From Qipengyuania sp. HL-TH1 (GTDB lineage: Bacteria > Pseudomonadota > Alphaproteobacteria > Sphingomonadales > Sphingomonadaceae): a stretch of 64,000 nucleotides of DNA. Of the stretch, positions 7,918-17,366 are shown piece after piece. The stretch spans positions 1,860,001 to 1,924,000 of the forward strand of contig NZ_CP142675.1 in NCBI RefSeq assembly GCF_036365825.1, given 5' to 3'. Position 1 is the stretch's first letter. Each line of letters begins with the position of its first letter. The position numbers and the translations under genes are program-made. The notes under the pieces are model-generated. The model ran no database searches, had not been told where the DNA came from, and saw only the letters and a program-made list of their open reading frames with translations.

Positions 7918-8940
7918 CTATTCGGCGACCTGCGATAGCGACCAGTTGCGCGGCACGGTGGAGACCACGCCAACCAGGGTCTTGGGCAGATAGGGCTGCT
8001 CGAGCCGCGCGACCTCGTCATCGGTCAGGTTAAGGTCCATCGCGGCCACGGCTGCGGCGATATGGCCGTCCTTGGTCGCGCCGATGATCGGAGCGGTCAC
8101 ATCCTTGGCGAAGTGCCATGCCAGCGCGACGCTCGCGCGCGATACACCGCGGTCTGCGGCAATCGCGCCGACGGTGTCTACGATCGCGCGATCGGCGTCT
8201 TCCTGCTGGCGGTAAAGCATCTTGCCGAAGCCGTCGGTCTCGCTGCGCACGGTGGTTTCGTCCCATGCGCGGGCAAGCTTGCCGCGCGCCAGCGGGCTCC
8301 AGGGGATGACCCCCACGCCCTGATCGGCGCAGAGCGGCAGCATTTCGCGCTCTTCCTCGCGATAGAGCAGGTTGACGTGGTTCTGCATCGAGATGAACCG
8401 CGTCCAGCCATTCGCGCGGGCCACTTCCTGCGCCTTGGCGAACTGCCAGGCGAACATCGACGAGGCGCCGATATAGCGCGCCTTGCCCGCCTTCACGATG
8501 TCGTGCAGCGCCTCCATCGTTTCCTCGATCGGCGTGGCATCGTCCCAGCGGTGGATCTGGTAGAGATCGACATAGTCCATCCCCAGCCGCGTCAGGCTGT
8601 CGTCCACCGCCTGCATCAGCGCCTTGCGCGACAGACCGCCCGCATTGGGGGCCTGCTGCCAGGGCAGGAAGGCCTTGGTCGCGACCACGATCTCGTCGCG
8701 CCGCGCGAATTCGGGCAGCAGGCGCCCGATCACCTCTTCCGAGGCGCCGCGCGAATACATGTTTGCCGTATCGAAGAAGTTGATCCCCGCCTCCACCGCT
8801 TCGCGGATGAAGGGACGGCTTTCATCCTCGGACAGCACCCAGTCGCCGTGCCAGCCCTTGCTGGTGTCGCCATAACTCATGCAGCCAAGACACAGCCGCG
8901 ACACCTTGAGGCCCGACGGGCCGAGATTGACATAGTCCAT
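7918..8940 (-). CDS. Aldo/keto reductase
   Basis: The product is 340 residues and full length for the family. It is an NADPH-dependent (beta/alpha)8 carbonyl reductase. The catalytic tetrad is intact: Asp57 and Tyr62 in FFDTANMYS, Lys89 in VVATKA, and His130 in LYQIHRWD. Cofactor-binding segments IPWSPLARGKLAR and APIIGATKDGHI are also present. The sequence resembles the YajO/Tas/YakC-like group that reduces aliphatic and aromatic aldehydes or ketones. It is the most downstream (leftmost) member of a minus-strand set that includes an SDR, an acyl-CoA dehydrogenase and a flavoenzyme, so a role in substrate catabolism is likely. The substrate is unknown. Confidence 0.92.
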   Translation of the reverse strand: MDYVNLGPSGLKVSRLCLGCMSYGDTSKGWHGDWVLSEDESRPFIREAVEAGINFFDTANMYSRGASEEVIGRLLPEFARRDEIVVATKAFLPWQQAPNAGGLSRKALMQAVDDSLTRLGMDYVDLYQIHRWDDATPIEETMEALHDIVKAGKARYIGASSMFAWQFAKAQEVARANGWTRFISMQNHVNLLYREEEREMLPLCADQGVGVIPWSPLARGKLARAWDETTVRSETDGFGKMLYRQQEDADRAIVDTVGAIAADRGVSRASVALAWHFAKDVTAPIIGATKDGHIAAAVAAMDLNLTDDEVARLEQPYLPKTLVGVVSTVPRNWSLSQVAE

Positions 8941-8971
8941 GATCGTATCCCCTTTCAGGAGCAGGCCGGTT

Positions 8972-9709
8972 TCAGGCGAGCGTCATTCCGCCATCGACCC
9001 GTATGGTCTGCCCGACGATATAATCGGCCAGCGGCGAGGCAAGGAACAGCGCCGCCCCGGCCATGTCCTGCGGGGTGCCCATCCGGCCGGCCGGTATACG
9101 CGCCACCGCGCCTGCCGCGCGCTGCTCGTTCTCGGTCGTGACCTTGGTCAGCTTGGTCGGAACGAGGCCCGGCGCGATGCCATTGACGCGGATGCCCTCC
9201 CCCGCCCAGGCCTGCGCGAGACTGCCCACCAGGCTGACCGCGCCCGCCTTGCTCGCCGCATAGGCCGGGTTGCCCAGCATGGCGTGATAGCCGCCCACCG
9301 AACTGACCACGATCAGCGATCCGCCCTGCTCGGCCAGCCGGGGGCGGACGATCCGCGCGCAATCCATCAGCGAGTTGAGATTGACCTCCATCACCGCGTC
9401 CCAGCCCTCGCGCTCGAACTCCTCGCGGCGATAGCGGACAGTGCCCTGGCACAGCACGACCACATCGAGCCGCTCGGGCAGTGCAAAGCTGGCAGTGGCG
9501 GAGGCGTCCGACACGTCGAGCCGGTGGAAGGTCAGCCCCGCCAGATCGCTGCCTTCGGAGGCCGCATAATCGGATGCCGCAGCGCGGGTTCCGGTGACAT
9601 GGACCAGCGCCCCGTGCTGGCGGAAACCATGCGCAATGCCGTTGCCGATCCCGCTCGTCCCGCCAATGACGAGGACGGTCTTACCGGAGAAGTCGAGCGG
9701 ATCGGTCAT
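8972..9709 (-). CDS. Short-chain dehydrogenase/reductase (SDR)
   Basis: The product is 245 residues, a classical SDR. The cofactor loop is GGTSGIG at residues 16-22 with LDVSD at 64-68, and the catalytic residues are Ser137 (VVSSVGG), Tyr150 and Lys154 (YAASK). It ends with the typical GQTIRVDGGMTLA. It probably interconverts an alcohol and a ketone using NAD(P)H. The neighbouring acyl-CoA dehydrogenase starts its translation 13 bases away, suggesting co-transcription and a role in beta-oxidation-like or side-chain degradation. A 3-hydroxyacyl-CoA dehydrogenase or hydroxysteroid dehydrogenase activity would both fit; sequence alone does not decide. Confidence 0.92.
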   Translation of the reverse strand: MTDPLDFSGKTVLVIGGTSGIGNGIAHGFRQHGALVHVTGTRAAASDYAASEGSDLAGLTFHRLDVSDASATASFALPERLDVVVLCQGTVRYRREEFEREGWDAVMEVNLNSLMDCARIVRPRLAEQGGSLIVVSSVGGYHAMLGNPAYAASKAGAVSLVGSLAQAWAGEGIRVNGIAPGLVPTKLTKVTTENEQRAAGAVARIPAGRMGTPQDMAGAALFLASPLADYIVGQTIRVDGGMTLA

Positions 9710-9722
9710 GCGGTATTGCTCC

Positions 9723-10871
9723 TCAGATCGAACGGCTGATCACTTCCTTCATGATCTCGTTGGTGCCGCCGAAGATGCGCGTGACACGCGCATCGCGCCA
9801 CAGCCGGGCGATCGCATATTCGTTCATGTAACCCGCGCCGCCATGCAGTTGCAGCGCCATGTCGCAGGCTTCCCATTGCAGGTCGGTATGCCACAGCTTG
9901 GCCGCGCTTGCCTCGTCGGTGGTGAGCTCGCCCGCAAGGTGCTTCCTGATCGCCCAGTCGAGATGAGCCCAGCCGACCTGGATCTTCGCCTTGAGATCGG
10001 CGAGGACGAATTTGGTGTTCTGGAACTCGAACACCGTCTTGCCGAATGCCTTGCGGTCCTTGGTGAACTTGACCGCTTCGTCGAAAGCGCGCTGCGCCGC
10101 GGCCTGCGCGCCCACCGCGATACCCAGCCGTTCCTGCGGCAGTTCTTCCATGAGATGGATGAAGCCGCGCCCCTCGCCGCCGAGGATATTGGTCATCGGC
10201 ACACGCACATCGTTGAAGAACAGTTCGGACGTGTCGGCCGAATGCTGGCCGATCTTGTCGAGATTGCGCCCGCGCTCGAACCCTTCGGTGCCTGCATCGA
10301 CCAGCACCAGCGAGGTGCCCTTGGCGCCCTGCGCGGGATCGGTCTTGGCCACCACGATGACGACATCGGCGTTCTGGCCATTGGTGATGTAGGTCTTGGA
10401 CCCGTTCACCACGAGGTGATTGCCGTCCTTGATCGCAGTGGTGCGGATGCCCTGCAGATCGCTGCCCGCGCCGGGTTCGGTCATCGCGATCGCCGAAATC
10501 ACATCGCCCGAAACCATGCCGGGCAGGTATTTGGCGCGCTGTTCCTCGGTGCCGAGACGCTCGATATAATTCGCAGTGATATCGTTCTGCAGCGTGAAAC
10601 CGGCGGAGCTGCCAAGATAGGACAGCTCCTCGCACAACACGCAATTGAAGCCGAAATCGAGGCCGAGCCCGCCGTTCTCTTCCTTTACCGTGGGGCACAG
10701 CATGCCCGCTTCGCCGAGCGCTTTCCATGCGCTGCGCGGGACGATCCCCTCTTCCTCGTGCTGGTCGAGATAGGGCGTCATGTGCTCGGCAAAGACCTTG
10801 CGCACGGTGTCGCGGAACGCCTCGTGATCGTCGTTATAGGCAGTGCGATGGCTGGTATCGAGCATGTCCAT
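9723..10871 (-). CDS. Acyl-CoA dehydrogenase (long-chain-like)
   Basis: The product is 382 residues, an FAD flavoprotein that introduces the alpha-beta double bond into acyl-CoA. Visible motifs are AMTEPGAGSDLQGI and YITNGQNAD (flavin and substrate contacts), DRKAFGKTVFEFQ, and the C-terminal LQLHGGAGYMNEYAIARLWRDARV. The YEGT catalytic Glu of medium-chain enzymes is Gly here (FGGTNEI). As in long-chain and isovaleryl enzymes, the base is probably the Glu in LPQERL. It lies in a minus-strand run with an SDR and an NMO-type flavoenzyme, with gaps of 8-13 bases. Confidence 0.93.
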   Translation of the reverse strand: MDMLDTSHRTAYNDDHEAFRDTVRKVFAEHMTPYLDQHEEEGIVPRSAWKALGEAGMLCPTVKEENGGLGLDFGFNCVLCEELSYLGSSAGFTLQNDITANYIERLGTEEQRAKYLPGMVSGDVISAIAMTEPGAGSDLQGIRTTAIKDGNHLVVNGSKTYITNGQNADVVIVVAKTDPAQGAKGTSLVLVDAGTEGFERGRNLDKIGQHSADTSELFFNDVRVPMTNILGGEGRGFIHLMEELPQERLGIAVGAQAAAQRAFDEAVKFTKDRKAFGKTVFEFQNTKFVLADLKAKIQVGWAHLDWAIRKHLAGELTTDEASAAKLWHTDLQWEACDMALQLHGGAGYMNEYAIARLWRDARVTRIFGGTNEIMKEVISRSI

Positions 10872-10879
10872 CTCCCTCC

Positions 10880-11857
10880 TCAGCTATCCAGGAAACCGGT
10901 GAGACGCTGACGGATGAGGCTTTCGGCCTCGGCCATGATGCCGTCGATCAGTTCCTTGCAGGTCGGGATGTCGTTGATGAGCCCGGCCACCATGCCGCAC
11001 GACCACGCACCGGCATCCATATCGCCTTCGGTCATGATCCGCGGATAGACGCCCGCGACTTCCTCGATGATGTCCTCGAACTTGAGGTCGGCGCCCAGCT
11101 TGCGTTCCTTTTCCAGCAGCCGTTCGACGGCGTCATTGGTCATCACGCGTTCGGTATTGCGCAGCGGACGCATGACGAGCCGCGTGTCGAGTTCGCTCGC
11201 CGCGACGATCGCCTTCTTCACATTCTCGTGCACCGGCGCTTCCTGGGTGGCGATGAAACGCGTGCCCATGTTCATGCCTTCGGCGCCCATCGCGAGGCTG
11301 GCGACGAGGCTGCGCGCATCGGCCATGCCGCCGCTGGCGACAAAAGGAATGTCGAGTTCATCCGCCGCGCGCGGCAGCAGGATCATGTTGGGAATATCGT
11401 CTTCGCCCGGATGCCCGCCGCATTCGAAGCCGTCGACGCTGACCGCATCGCAGCCGATCGACTGCGCCTTGAGGCTGTGCCGCACGCTGGTGCATTTGTG
11501 GATCACCTTGACCCCGGCGTCCTTGAAGAAAGGCAGCACCTGCGCGGGATTGTTGCCCGCGGTTTCGACCGCCTTGACGCCGCCGTCGATGATCGCCTTG
11601 ACCAGGCCGGGATAATCGGGCGCGTTGACCGTCGGCAGGAAGGTCAGGTTCACGCCAAAGGGCTTGTCGGTCATGTCCTTGCAGCGCGCGATTTCGTTGG
11701 CGAGCTTTTCGGGCGTGCCGAGCGTCAGCCCGGTGATGATGCCCAGTCCGCCCGCATTGGAGACCGCCGCGGCCATTTCTGCAAAGCCGACATAGTGCAT
11801 GCCGCCCTGGATGATCGGATGCTCGATACCGAACATTTCGGTGATGCGGGTTTTCAT
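10880..11857 (-). CDS. Nitronate monooxygenase/2-nitropropane dioxygenase-family flavoprotein
   Basis: The product is 325 residues from the ATG at 11857; GGAAGAGG just upstream supports this start over longer readings. It is an FMN-binding TIM barrel: the N-terminal ITEMFGIEHPIIQGGMHYVG, the family signature VDGFECGGHPGE, and the phosphate-binding VASGGMADARSLVASLAMGAEGMNMGTRF. The family oxidises nitronates, but many members in degradation clusters have other roles, including enoyl-CoA reductase-like activity, so the reaction is uncertain. It is immediately upstream of an acyl-CoA dehydrogenase in the same transcription unit. Confidence 0.9.
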   Translation of the reverse strand: MKTRITEMFGIEHPIIQGGMHYVGFAEMAAAVSNAGGLGIITGLTLGTPEKLANEIARCKDMTDKPFGVNLTFLPTVNAPDYPGLVKAIIDGGVKAVETAGNNPAQVLPFFKDAGVKVIHKCTSVRHSLKAQSIGCDAVSVDGFECGGHPGEDDIPNMILLPRAADELDIPFVASGGMADARSLVASLAMGAEGMNMGTRFIATQEAPVHENVKKAIVAASELDTRLVMRPLRNTERVMTNDAVERLLEKERKLGADLKFEDIIEEVAGVYPRIMTEGDMDAGAWSCGMVAGLINDIPTCKELIDGIMAEAESLIRQRLTGFLDS

Positions 11858-11918
11858 GCGCTGTGCCTCTTCCCTTGGTTGCTTTTCGCAACGGGTATCG
11901 GCGCGAGCGCGCTGAGTT

Positions 11919-12509
11919 CTAGCGCTTCGCCAAGGCTTCGAGCGCGGCCAGCAATTGGGCACCGCTCGCCGTAAGGGAAAGTTCCTCGCCGCTGCGCTCG
12001 GCCAGGCCCTCGCGCTCGAGGTCGTCACCGGTGGGCGCGCGCATGACGCGGCCATAGCGCCCGCCGTGATAGATCAGCGGCTCGACCTCGCGGCGGTCGA
12101 AATCGACCACTTCGCCGAGGAAGATCGCATGGTCGCCGCCTTCATATTCGAACCGTGCGGTGCAGCCGAAGCGGGCGGCATAGCCATCCAGTTGCGGGGC
12201 GCCCTCGGGCCCGTCGGGGCAATCGATCCCGGCAAACTTGTCCTCGCCGGGGCGGGCGAACAGATCGGACATGGGTTGCTGGTCGGCGGCCAGCACATGG
12301 ACCGCCCAGCTGGATGCGTCGCGGAACACCGGCAGCGTCCCCGAGCGCAGCGACAGGCTCCACAGCACCATCGGGGGATCGAGGCTCACCGAATTGAAGC
12401 TGTTCGCGGTCAGCCCGAACGGGCGCCCTTCTGCGTCGCGTGCGGTCACGATGGTGACGCCGGTGACAAAGCTGCCGAGCGCATCGCGGAATGCCTGAGG
12501 ATCGAACAT
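11919..12509 (-). CDS. Flavin reductase-family protein with a C-terminal helix-turn-helix-like tail
   Basis: The product is 196 residues from the ATG at 12509. Residues about 1-150 are an HpaC/DIM6-type split-barrel flavin reductase (FRDALGSFVTGVTIVTARD, GLTANSFNSVSLDPPMVLWSL), which would supply reduced FMN or FAD to a monooxygenase using NAD(P)H. The last 40 residues (GDDLEREGLAERSGEELSLTASGAQLL) read like the wing and last helix of a MarR-type DNA-binding fold, which is not part of the basic reductase. It lies 61 bases upstream of the NMO-like flavoenzyme on the same strand, a logical partner. Whether the tail binds anything is unknown. Confidence 0.85.
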   Translation of the reverse strand: MFDPQAFRDALGSFVTGVTIVTARDAEGRPFGLTANSFNSVSLDPPMVLWSLSLRSGTLPVFRDASSWAVHVLAADQQPMSDLFARPGEDKFAGIDCPDGPEGAPQLDGYAARFGCTARFEYEGGDHAIFLGEVVDFDRREVEPLIYHGGRYGRVMRAPTGDDLEREGLAERSGEELSLTASGAQLLAALEALAKR

Positions 12510-12707
12510 GCCCGACCCAGCTAGTCCCGCCCCGCGCTTTGGGCAAGCATCGGCACGCGTCATTGCGCAGACTTTTGTCGCTCGGGAACGCATCCCTGCA
12601 GCATTGCTGTCGGCCGATTTCGCAACTGCAACATATCGGGGCTTCGCAAGGCTGCCCGTCTCTGCCATGTCGGGCGCCAGATTTTTGGACCTGGGGAATT
12701 TACCACG

Positions 12708-13439
12708 ATGACCGACGCCGAACTCGCCGCCCACCTCGCCAACGTGGCGGGCAAGATCCTGATCGAGGTACGCGAGAGCGGGATGTTCGCGGGCAAGGCG
12801 CTGGGCAAGGCCGGCGACGAGACCGCCAATCAGTTCCTCGTCCATGCACTGCGCGAACAGCGGCCCGAGGACGGCTTGCTGAGCGAGGAAAGCAAGGACA
12901 CCGACGAACGCCTGTCGAAAGAGCGCGTCTGGATCGTCGACCCAGTCGATGGCACGCGCGAATATGGCGAGGCGCGGACCGACTGGGCGGTGCATGTCGC
13001 GCTATGCGTGAACGGCAAGCCCGAAATCGGCGCGGTCGCGCTGCCCGGTCTCGACGTGGTCCTGCGCACCGATGCGCCGGTCAAGGTGCCCGCAGCGGCG
13101 GAAACGCCGCGCATGGTCGTCAGCCGCACGCGCCCCGCTGCCGAAGCGGTCGCGGTGTCGGAAGCCATCGGCGCAGAACTGGTCGGCATGGGTTCGGCGG
13201 GCGCCAAGTCGATGGCAGTGGTGCGCGGCGAAGCGGAAATCTACCTCCACACCGGCGGCCAGTACGAATGGGACAGCGCCGCCCCGGCCGCGGTCGCGCT
13301 CGCGCACGGCCTGCACGCCAGCCGCATCGACGGCAGCCCGCTGGTCTACAACAATGCCGACACCTACATGCCCGACCTGCTGATCTGCCGCCCCGAATGG
13401 GCCGAGCGGGTACTGGAAGAGGTCGGCAAGCTCGGCTGA
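12708..13439 (+). CDS. cysQ: Inositol monophosphatase-family phosphatase, CysQ-like
   Basis: The product is 243 residues. It is a metal-dependent phosphatase with the family residues in order: Glu60-Glu61 in LLSEES, the DPVDGTREY signature at 78-86, and EWDSAAPAAVALAHG towards the C-terminus. The closest named family is 3'(2'),5'-bisphosphate nucleotidase (CysQ), which removes the PAP by-product of sulfate assimilation or sulfonation; inositol-phosphate activity is the alternative. A GGGGAA motif precedes the ATG. It runs divergently from the flavin reductase and convergently with the lyase gene, so it is a single-gene unit. Confidence 0.82.
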   Translation: MTDAELAAHLANVAGKILIEVRESGMFAGKALGKAGDETANQFLVHALREQRPEDGLLSEESKDTDERLSKERVWIVDPVDGTREYGEARTDWAVHVALCVNGKPEIGAVALPGLDVVLRTDAPVKVPAAAETPRMVVSRTRPAAEAVAVSEAIGAELVGMGSAGAKSMAVVRGEAEIYLHTGGQYEWDSAAPAAVALAHGLHASRIDGSPLVYNNADTYMPDLLICRPEWAERVLEEVGKLG

Positions 13440-13462
13440 ACGATTGCCGACCTGCCGGGGTG

Positions 13463-14356
13463 TCAGTCCTCGACCTGCGCCAGCAGCTGGCGGGCGCGCG
13501 ACAGATGCGGACGGTCGAGCATGCCGCCCTTCCAGCCGATTGTCCCCGCTGAGGGATCGGCTTCGAACAGCTCGACGATCTCGCGCGCTTCGGCGATCTC
13601 TTCTTCGCTCGGAGTGAAGGCTTCGTTGATCACCGGCACCTGCGCGGGGTGGATCGCAAGCATGCCGCGATAGCCCTGGCGGCGCACCTCGATCGCGCGC
13701 TTGCGCAGCGCTTCGAGGTCGCGGAAATTGGTGTCGATGGTTTCAACCGGGACCACTTCGGCCGCCGCCGCGCCCAGCAGGCACAGACTGCGCGCCAGCT
13801 TGTAGGTGAAGGCGAAATCGCCGTCGAAATCCTTATTGCTCTGCGCACCGAGCGAATCGGCGAGGTCTTCCGCGCCCCAGGTCATTGCGGCAAGCCGCGG
13901 TGCACCGCCGTAATCGCCGGTGGTAAACATGGCGGCGGCGGTTTCGGTGACCAGCGCGATCACCGGGGTCGATCCGGGCGCGATGCCGTTTTCCACCTCG
14001 AGCGCGGTCATCTGCCGGTCGAGTTCCTCGACATCGCCGCGCCCGCGCGATTTGGGCAGCATGATCCCGCCGGGCCGCGCGGGCATGATCGCGGCGAGGT
14101 CGTCCGCCGTCCATCCGCCGTCGAGCGGATTGATCCGCACCCAAAGCCGCGCGCGCTCTTCCGCGCTCTTGCCGGCGAGGAATTCGGCGATTGCGGCGCG
14201 CGCGCTGGCCTTGCCGCTCTCGACCACCGCATCTTCCAGATCGAACAGGACGATGTCGGCGTCGCCCTCGGCGGCCTTGGTCATTTTCTTCACGCTGTCG
14301 CCCGGGGCGAACAGCCAGCTGCGCATGCGGATTTGCGGTTGGGATGCTTCAGTCAT
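13463..14356 (-). CDS. HpcH/HpaI aldolase-family CoA ester lyase (CitE-like)
   Basis: The product is 297 residues from the ATG at 14356; the longer open frame upstream has no family similarity. It is a CitE-type TIM barrel: RSWLFAPGDS with the CoA/oxaloacetate-contacting Arg, FDLEDAV, the metal-binding Glu in LVTETAAAM and Asp in WGAEDLADSLGA, and AIHPAQVPVINEAF near the end. Family members cleave malyl-CoA, beta-methylmalyl-CoA or citramalyl-CoA into acetyl- or propionyl-CoA plus a 2-oxoacid. Within this catabolic island it may process a short acyl product. The exact substrate is not readable. Confidence 0.88.
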   Translation of the reverse strand: MTEASQPQIRMRSWLFAPGDSVKKMTKAAEGDADIVLFDLEDAVVESGKASARAAIAEFLAGKSAEERARLWVRINPLDGGWTADDLAAIMPARPGGIMLPKSRGRGDVEELDRQMTALEVENGIAPGSTPVIALVTETAAAMFTTGDYGGAPRLAAMTWGAEDLADSLGAQSNKDFDGDFAFTYKLARSLCLLGAAAAEVVPVETIDTNFRDLEALRKRAIEVRRQGYRGMLAIHPAQVPVINEAFTPSEEEIAEAREIVELFEADPSAGTIGWKGGMLDRPHLSRARQLLAQVED

Positions 14357-14611
14357 CCGCGTGCTTGAGGCGAAACCCGCCCGCTGCGTCAAGCGCAAAG
14401 CGCCGTGCCGTAGCGTCCATGCGGTAGTGCTTGCCCGCTTTCGGTTGTCCGGTATGCTGCAACCACCCGGAGAGCGCGCGATTCCCACAGATTGGCGAAC
14501 GCGCGGGGTGTGGAGAGGAGAGCAAGAGGTGCGGCACCAGCCCCGCCACAGGGATTGCGTTTATACGGCGCATTTTCCGAATATCGGGTATCCTGCATCG
14601 GGTCCGCGGCA

Positions 14612-16111
14612 GTGAACCGCGCCGATCCCGTAGCCGCGCCTGCCGTGCCGCGCCTCTCGGCGGCGACCCGCCTGGCCTATGGCACGGGGGCGATGGCCAA
14701 CGGGGTCAAGAGCGCGGCCTTCTCCAGCTATCTGATGCTCTATTTCAACCAGGTGATCGGCGTGCCCGCAGGGATCGTCGGTACCGCGCTCGCTTGCACG
14801 CTGCTGGTCGATGCGATCGTCGATCCCTTCCTCGGCCGCTGGGCGGATGTCACGCGGACGCGGTGGGGGCGCCGCCACCCATTCATGTATGCCGCGATCG
14901 TGCCCACCGTCCTGCTGTTCTATTGTGCCTGGTTTCCGCCCGACGGGATGAGTCACATGCAGCTGGGCCTGTGGATCTTCGCCTTCGCTGCGGGGACGCG
15001 CGCCGCGATCAGCGCGTTCGAGATCAATTCTTCCGCCATGGCCCCCGAACTGAGCACCGATTATGCCGAGCGCACCCGGCTGTTTTCGCTGCGCTACTGG
15101 TTCGGCTATTCGGGCGCCTATGGCTTCACCGCCTTTTCGCTCGCCTTCATCTTCGTCGAAAGCGAGGCTTTCCCGCGCGGCCAGCTCAATCCGGCAAGCT
15201 ACGAGAATTTCGCGTTGCTGGGCGCCGTGCTGATCTTCCTCGCGATGACGCTCAGCACGCTGGGGACGCACAACCGCGTCCCCTATCTGCGGCAGGCCGA
15301 AGACAGCGCGCCGATGCCCGCCAGCCAGCACTTGCGCGAAATGTTCGCGGCATTCCGCAACCGGGCGTTCCTGATCATCTTCGGTTTCGGCGTCCTCAAA
15401 TACACCGCGGTCGGCCTCTACAGCGCGATGAACCTCTATTGGGGGACCTATCTGTTCAAGCTCAACGCAGGACAATTGGCGCTGCTGACGCTCGACAGCT
15501 TTCTGGCAGCGACCATTGCCGCCCCGCTGGCGCCCTGGTTCTCGAGGCGGATGGGCAAGCGCAACTCCAGCATCATCTTCGCCATCACCGGCATCACCAT
15601 CGGCCTGTCACCGCTGTACCTGTCCTATTTCGACCTGTTCTGGGTGCCCGGCGACGCGCTGCTGGTGCCCGTCCTGTTCACCATCGGGGCGATCTATATG
15701 GCGATGATCGCGATCAGCCTGATCAACACCAGCGCCATGCTGGCCGATGTGGTCGAGGACAGCGCGATCGAAACCGGCAAGCATACCGCGGGCACGTTCT
15801 TCGCCGCATCCAGCTTCATGCAGCAATGTTCCACCGCGCTCGGCCTGTTCTTTGCCGGCTGGCTACTGGCGGCGGCGGAGTTTCCCGAACGCGCTGACCC
15901 CGCAACGATTGCCGAAGGGCTGGTGGACAGGCTGCTTGTCCTTTACATTCCCACGATCCTTTGCCTGTGGATTGTCGGCGCGCTGATCCTGCTGTTCTAT
16001 CCGATCAGCCGCGCCCGCCACGAGCGCAATGTCGAAATCCTGCGCGCCCGCGAAGCCGAAGCGCGCGACCAGGTGCAAAGCAATACCCCGCTGGGCGGCC
16101 CTGCCCGGTAG
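14612..16111 (+). CDS. GPH/MelB-type MFS transporter
   Basis: The product is about 499 residues from a GTG at 14612; the open frame extends further upstream, but that part lacks transporter-like sequence. It has twelve predicted membrane spans. The glycoside-pentoside-hexuronide:cation symporter signature is clear: LVDAIVDPFLGRWADVTR followed by WGRRHPFMYAA. It probably carries an organic solute across the inner membrane in symport with H+ or Na+. It leads a plus-strand set with two acyl-CoA dehydrogenases and a second MFS gene, so it likely imports the compound degraded here. The start codon is uncertain because no strong ribosome-binding site is seen. Confidence 0.88.
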   Translation: MNRADPVAAPAVPRLSAATRLAYGTGAMANGVKSAAFSSYLMLYFNQVIGVPAGIVGTALACTLLVDAIVDPFLGRWADVTRTRWGRRHPFMYAAIVPTVLLFYCAWFPPDGMSHMQLGLWIFAFAAGTRAAISAFEINSSAMAPELSTDYAERTRLFSLRYWFGYSGAYGFTAFSLAFIFVESEAFPRGQLNPASYENFALLGAVLIFLAMTLSTLGTHNRVPYLRQAEDSAPMPASQHLREMFAAFRNRAFLIIFGFGVLKYTAVGLYSAMNLYWGTYLFKLNAGQLALLTLDSFLAATIAAPLAPWFSRRMGKRNSSIIFAITGITIGLSPLYLSYFDLFWVPGDALLVPVLFTIGAIYMAMIAISLINTSAMLADVVEDSAIETGKHTAGTFFAASSFMQQCSTALGLFFAGWLLAAAEFPERADPATIAEGLVDRLLVLYIPTILCLWIVGALILLFYPISRARHERNVEILRAREAEARDQVQSNTPLGGPAR

Positions 16112-16136
16112 GATGACACAAGAAAAGGAGAGGCCC

Positions 16137-17348
16137 ATGGCAACCCAGCTAGAACCCGATGTCCACGCCGACGAGGAGGCGTTTCGCACCGAAGTGCAGC
16201 AATTCCTCGCCGCCCATTTCACCGACGAGCTCAAGGGCAGCGCCAATGCGCTGGCCGGGGTCGACGGCCCGACCGACGAAACGCCTGCGCAGACCAAATG
16301 GCGGGAAGCGGTGGGCGAACGCGGCTGGGGCACCCCGACCTGGCCCAAGGAATATGGCGGCGGCGGCCTGACCAAGGCGCAGGCGAAGATCGTCGACCAG
16401 GAATTCGCCAAGGCCGGCGCCTACAACCCGATCGGCGGCATGGGCGTGATGATGTTCGGCCCGACGCTGCTCGAATATGGCAGCGAGAAGCAGAAGCAGG
16501 AGCATATCCCGCCGATCTGCCGCGGGGAAATCCGCTGGTGCCAGGGCTACAGCGAACCCAATGCCGGGTCCGACCTCGCCAATCTGCAGACCTTCGCCGA
16601 AGACAAGGGCGACCATTACATCGTCAATGGCCAGAAGACCTGGACCAGCGGCGGCCAGTGGGCGGACAAGTGCTTCGCCATCGTCCGCACCGACAAGAGC
16701 GACAAGCACCGCGGCATCAGCTTCATGCTGATCGACATGGATGCCCCCGGCGTCGAAGTCCGCCCGATCACCATGATCAGCGGCACCAGTCCGTTCTGCG
16801 AGACCTTCTTCACCGATGTTAAGGTGCCGAAGGAAAACCTCGTCGGCGAGGAAGGCCAGGGCTGGACCATCGGCAAGCGCCTGCTCCAGCACGAGCGGAC
16901 CAATATTTCGGGCGGCGGACGCCTCGCCAGCATGATGGGCCAGAGCCTTGGCGATATCGCCAAGAAATACGGCGAAACCGACGCCCAGGGCGAACTGGCC
17001 GACAAGGTCCTGCGCGACCGGATCGCCGATTTCGAAATCCGCTGGAACAGCTTCCTGCTCACTGCGCGCCGCGCGGTGGAGGAAAGCAAGGCGCAAGGCG
17101 GCGTGTCCGAAATCAGCTCGGTGCTCAAGAAGCTCGGCACCAAACTGAGCCAGGAACGCAGCGAGCTGCTGATCGAAATCCGCGGCCTGCAGGGGCTCGG
17201 CTGGGAAGGCGACGAATTCACCAAGGGTGAACTCGAAGCCGTGCGCGGCTGGCTCTTCGGCAAGGCCACCACGATCTACGGCGGCTCGACCGAAATCCAG
17301 AACAACATCATCGCCAAGCGTGTGCTCGGCATGCTCGATCACCAGTAA
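16137..17348 (+). CDS. Acyl-CoA dehydrogenase, larger member of an adjacent pair
   Basis: The product is 403 residues from the ATG at 16137, directly after AGGAGAGG; an ATG at 16113 is an alternative start. It has FAD and substrate motifs CQGYSEPNAGSDLANL and QKTWTSGGQWAD, and a C-terminal IYGGSTEIQNNIIAKRVLGM. The N-terminal domain is long and acidic. A smaller acyl-CoA dehydrogenase follows 18 bases downstream. Adjacent unlike subunits of this kind form alpha2-beta2 heterotetramers in the FadE/ChsE enzymes of steroid side-chain degradation (established for actinobacteria), which is a plausible but unproven model here. Confidence 0.92.
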   Translation: MATQLEPDVHADEEAFRTEVQQFLAAHFTDELKGSANALAGVDGPTDETPAQTKWREAVGERGWGTPTWPKEYGGGGLTKAQAKIVDQEFAKAGAYNPIGGMGVMMFGPTLLEYGSEKQKQEHIPPICRGEIRWCQGYSEPNAGSDLANLQTFAEDKGDHYIVNGQKTWTSGGQWADKCFAIVRTDKSDKHRGISFMLIDMDAPGVEVRPITMISGTSPFCETFFTDVKVPKENLVGEEGQGWTIGKRLLQHERTNISGGGRLASMMGQSLGDIAKKYGETDAQGELADKVLRDRIADFEIRWNSFLLTARRAVEESKAQGGVSEISSVLKKLGTKLSQERSELLIEIRGLQGLGWEGDEFTKGELEAVRGWLFGKATTIYGGSTEIQNNIIAKRVLGMLDHQ

Positions 17349-17366
17349 GAGAGGGGAGCACAGACA

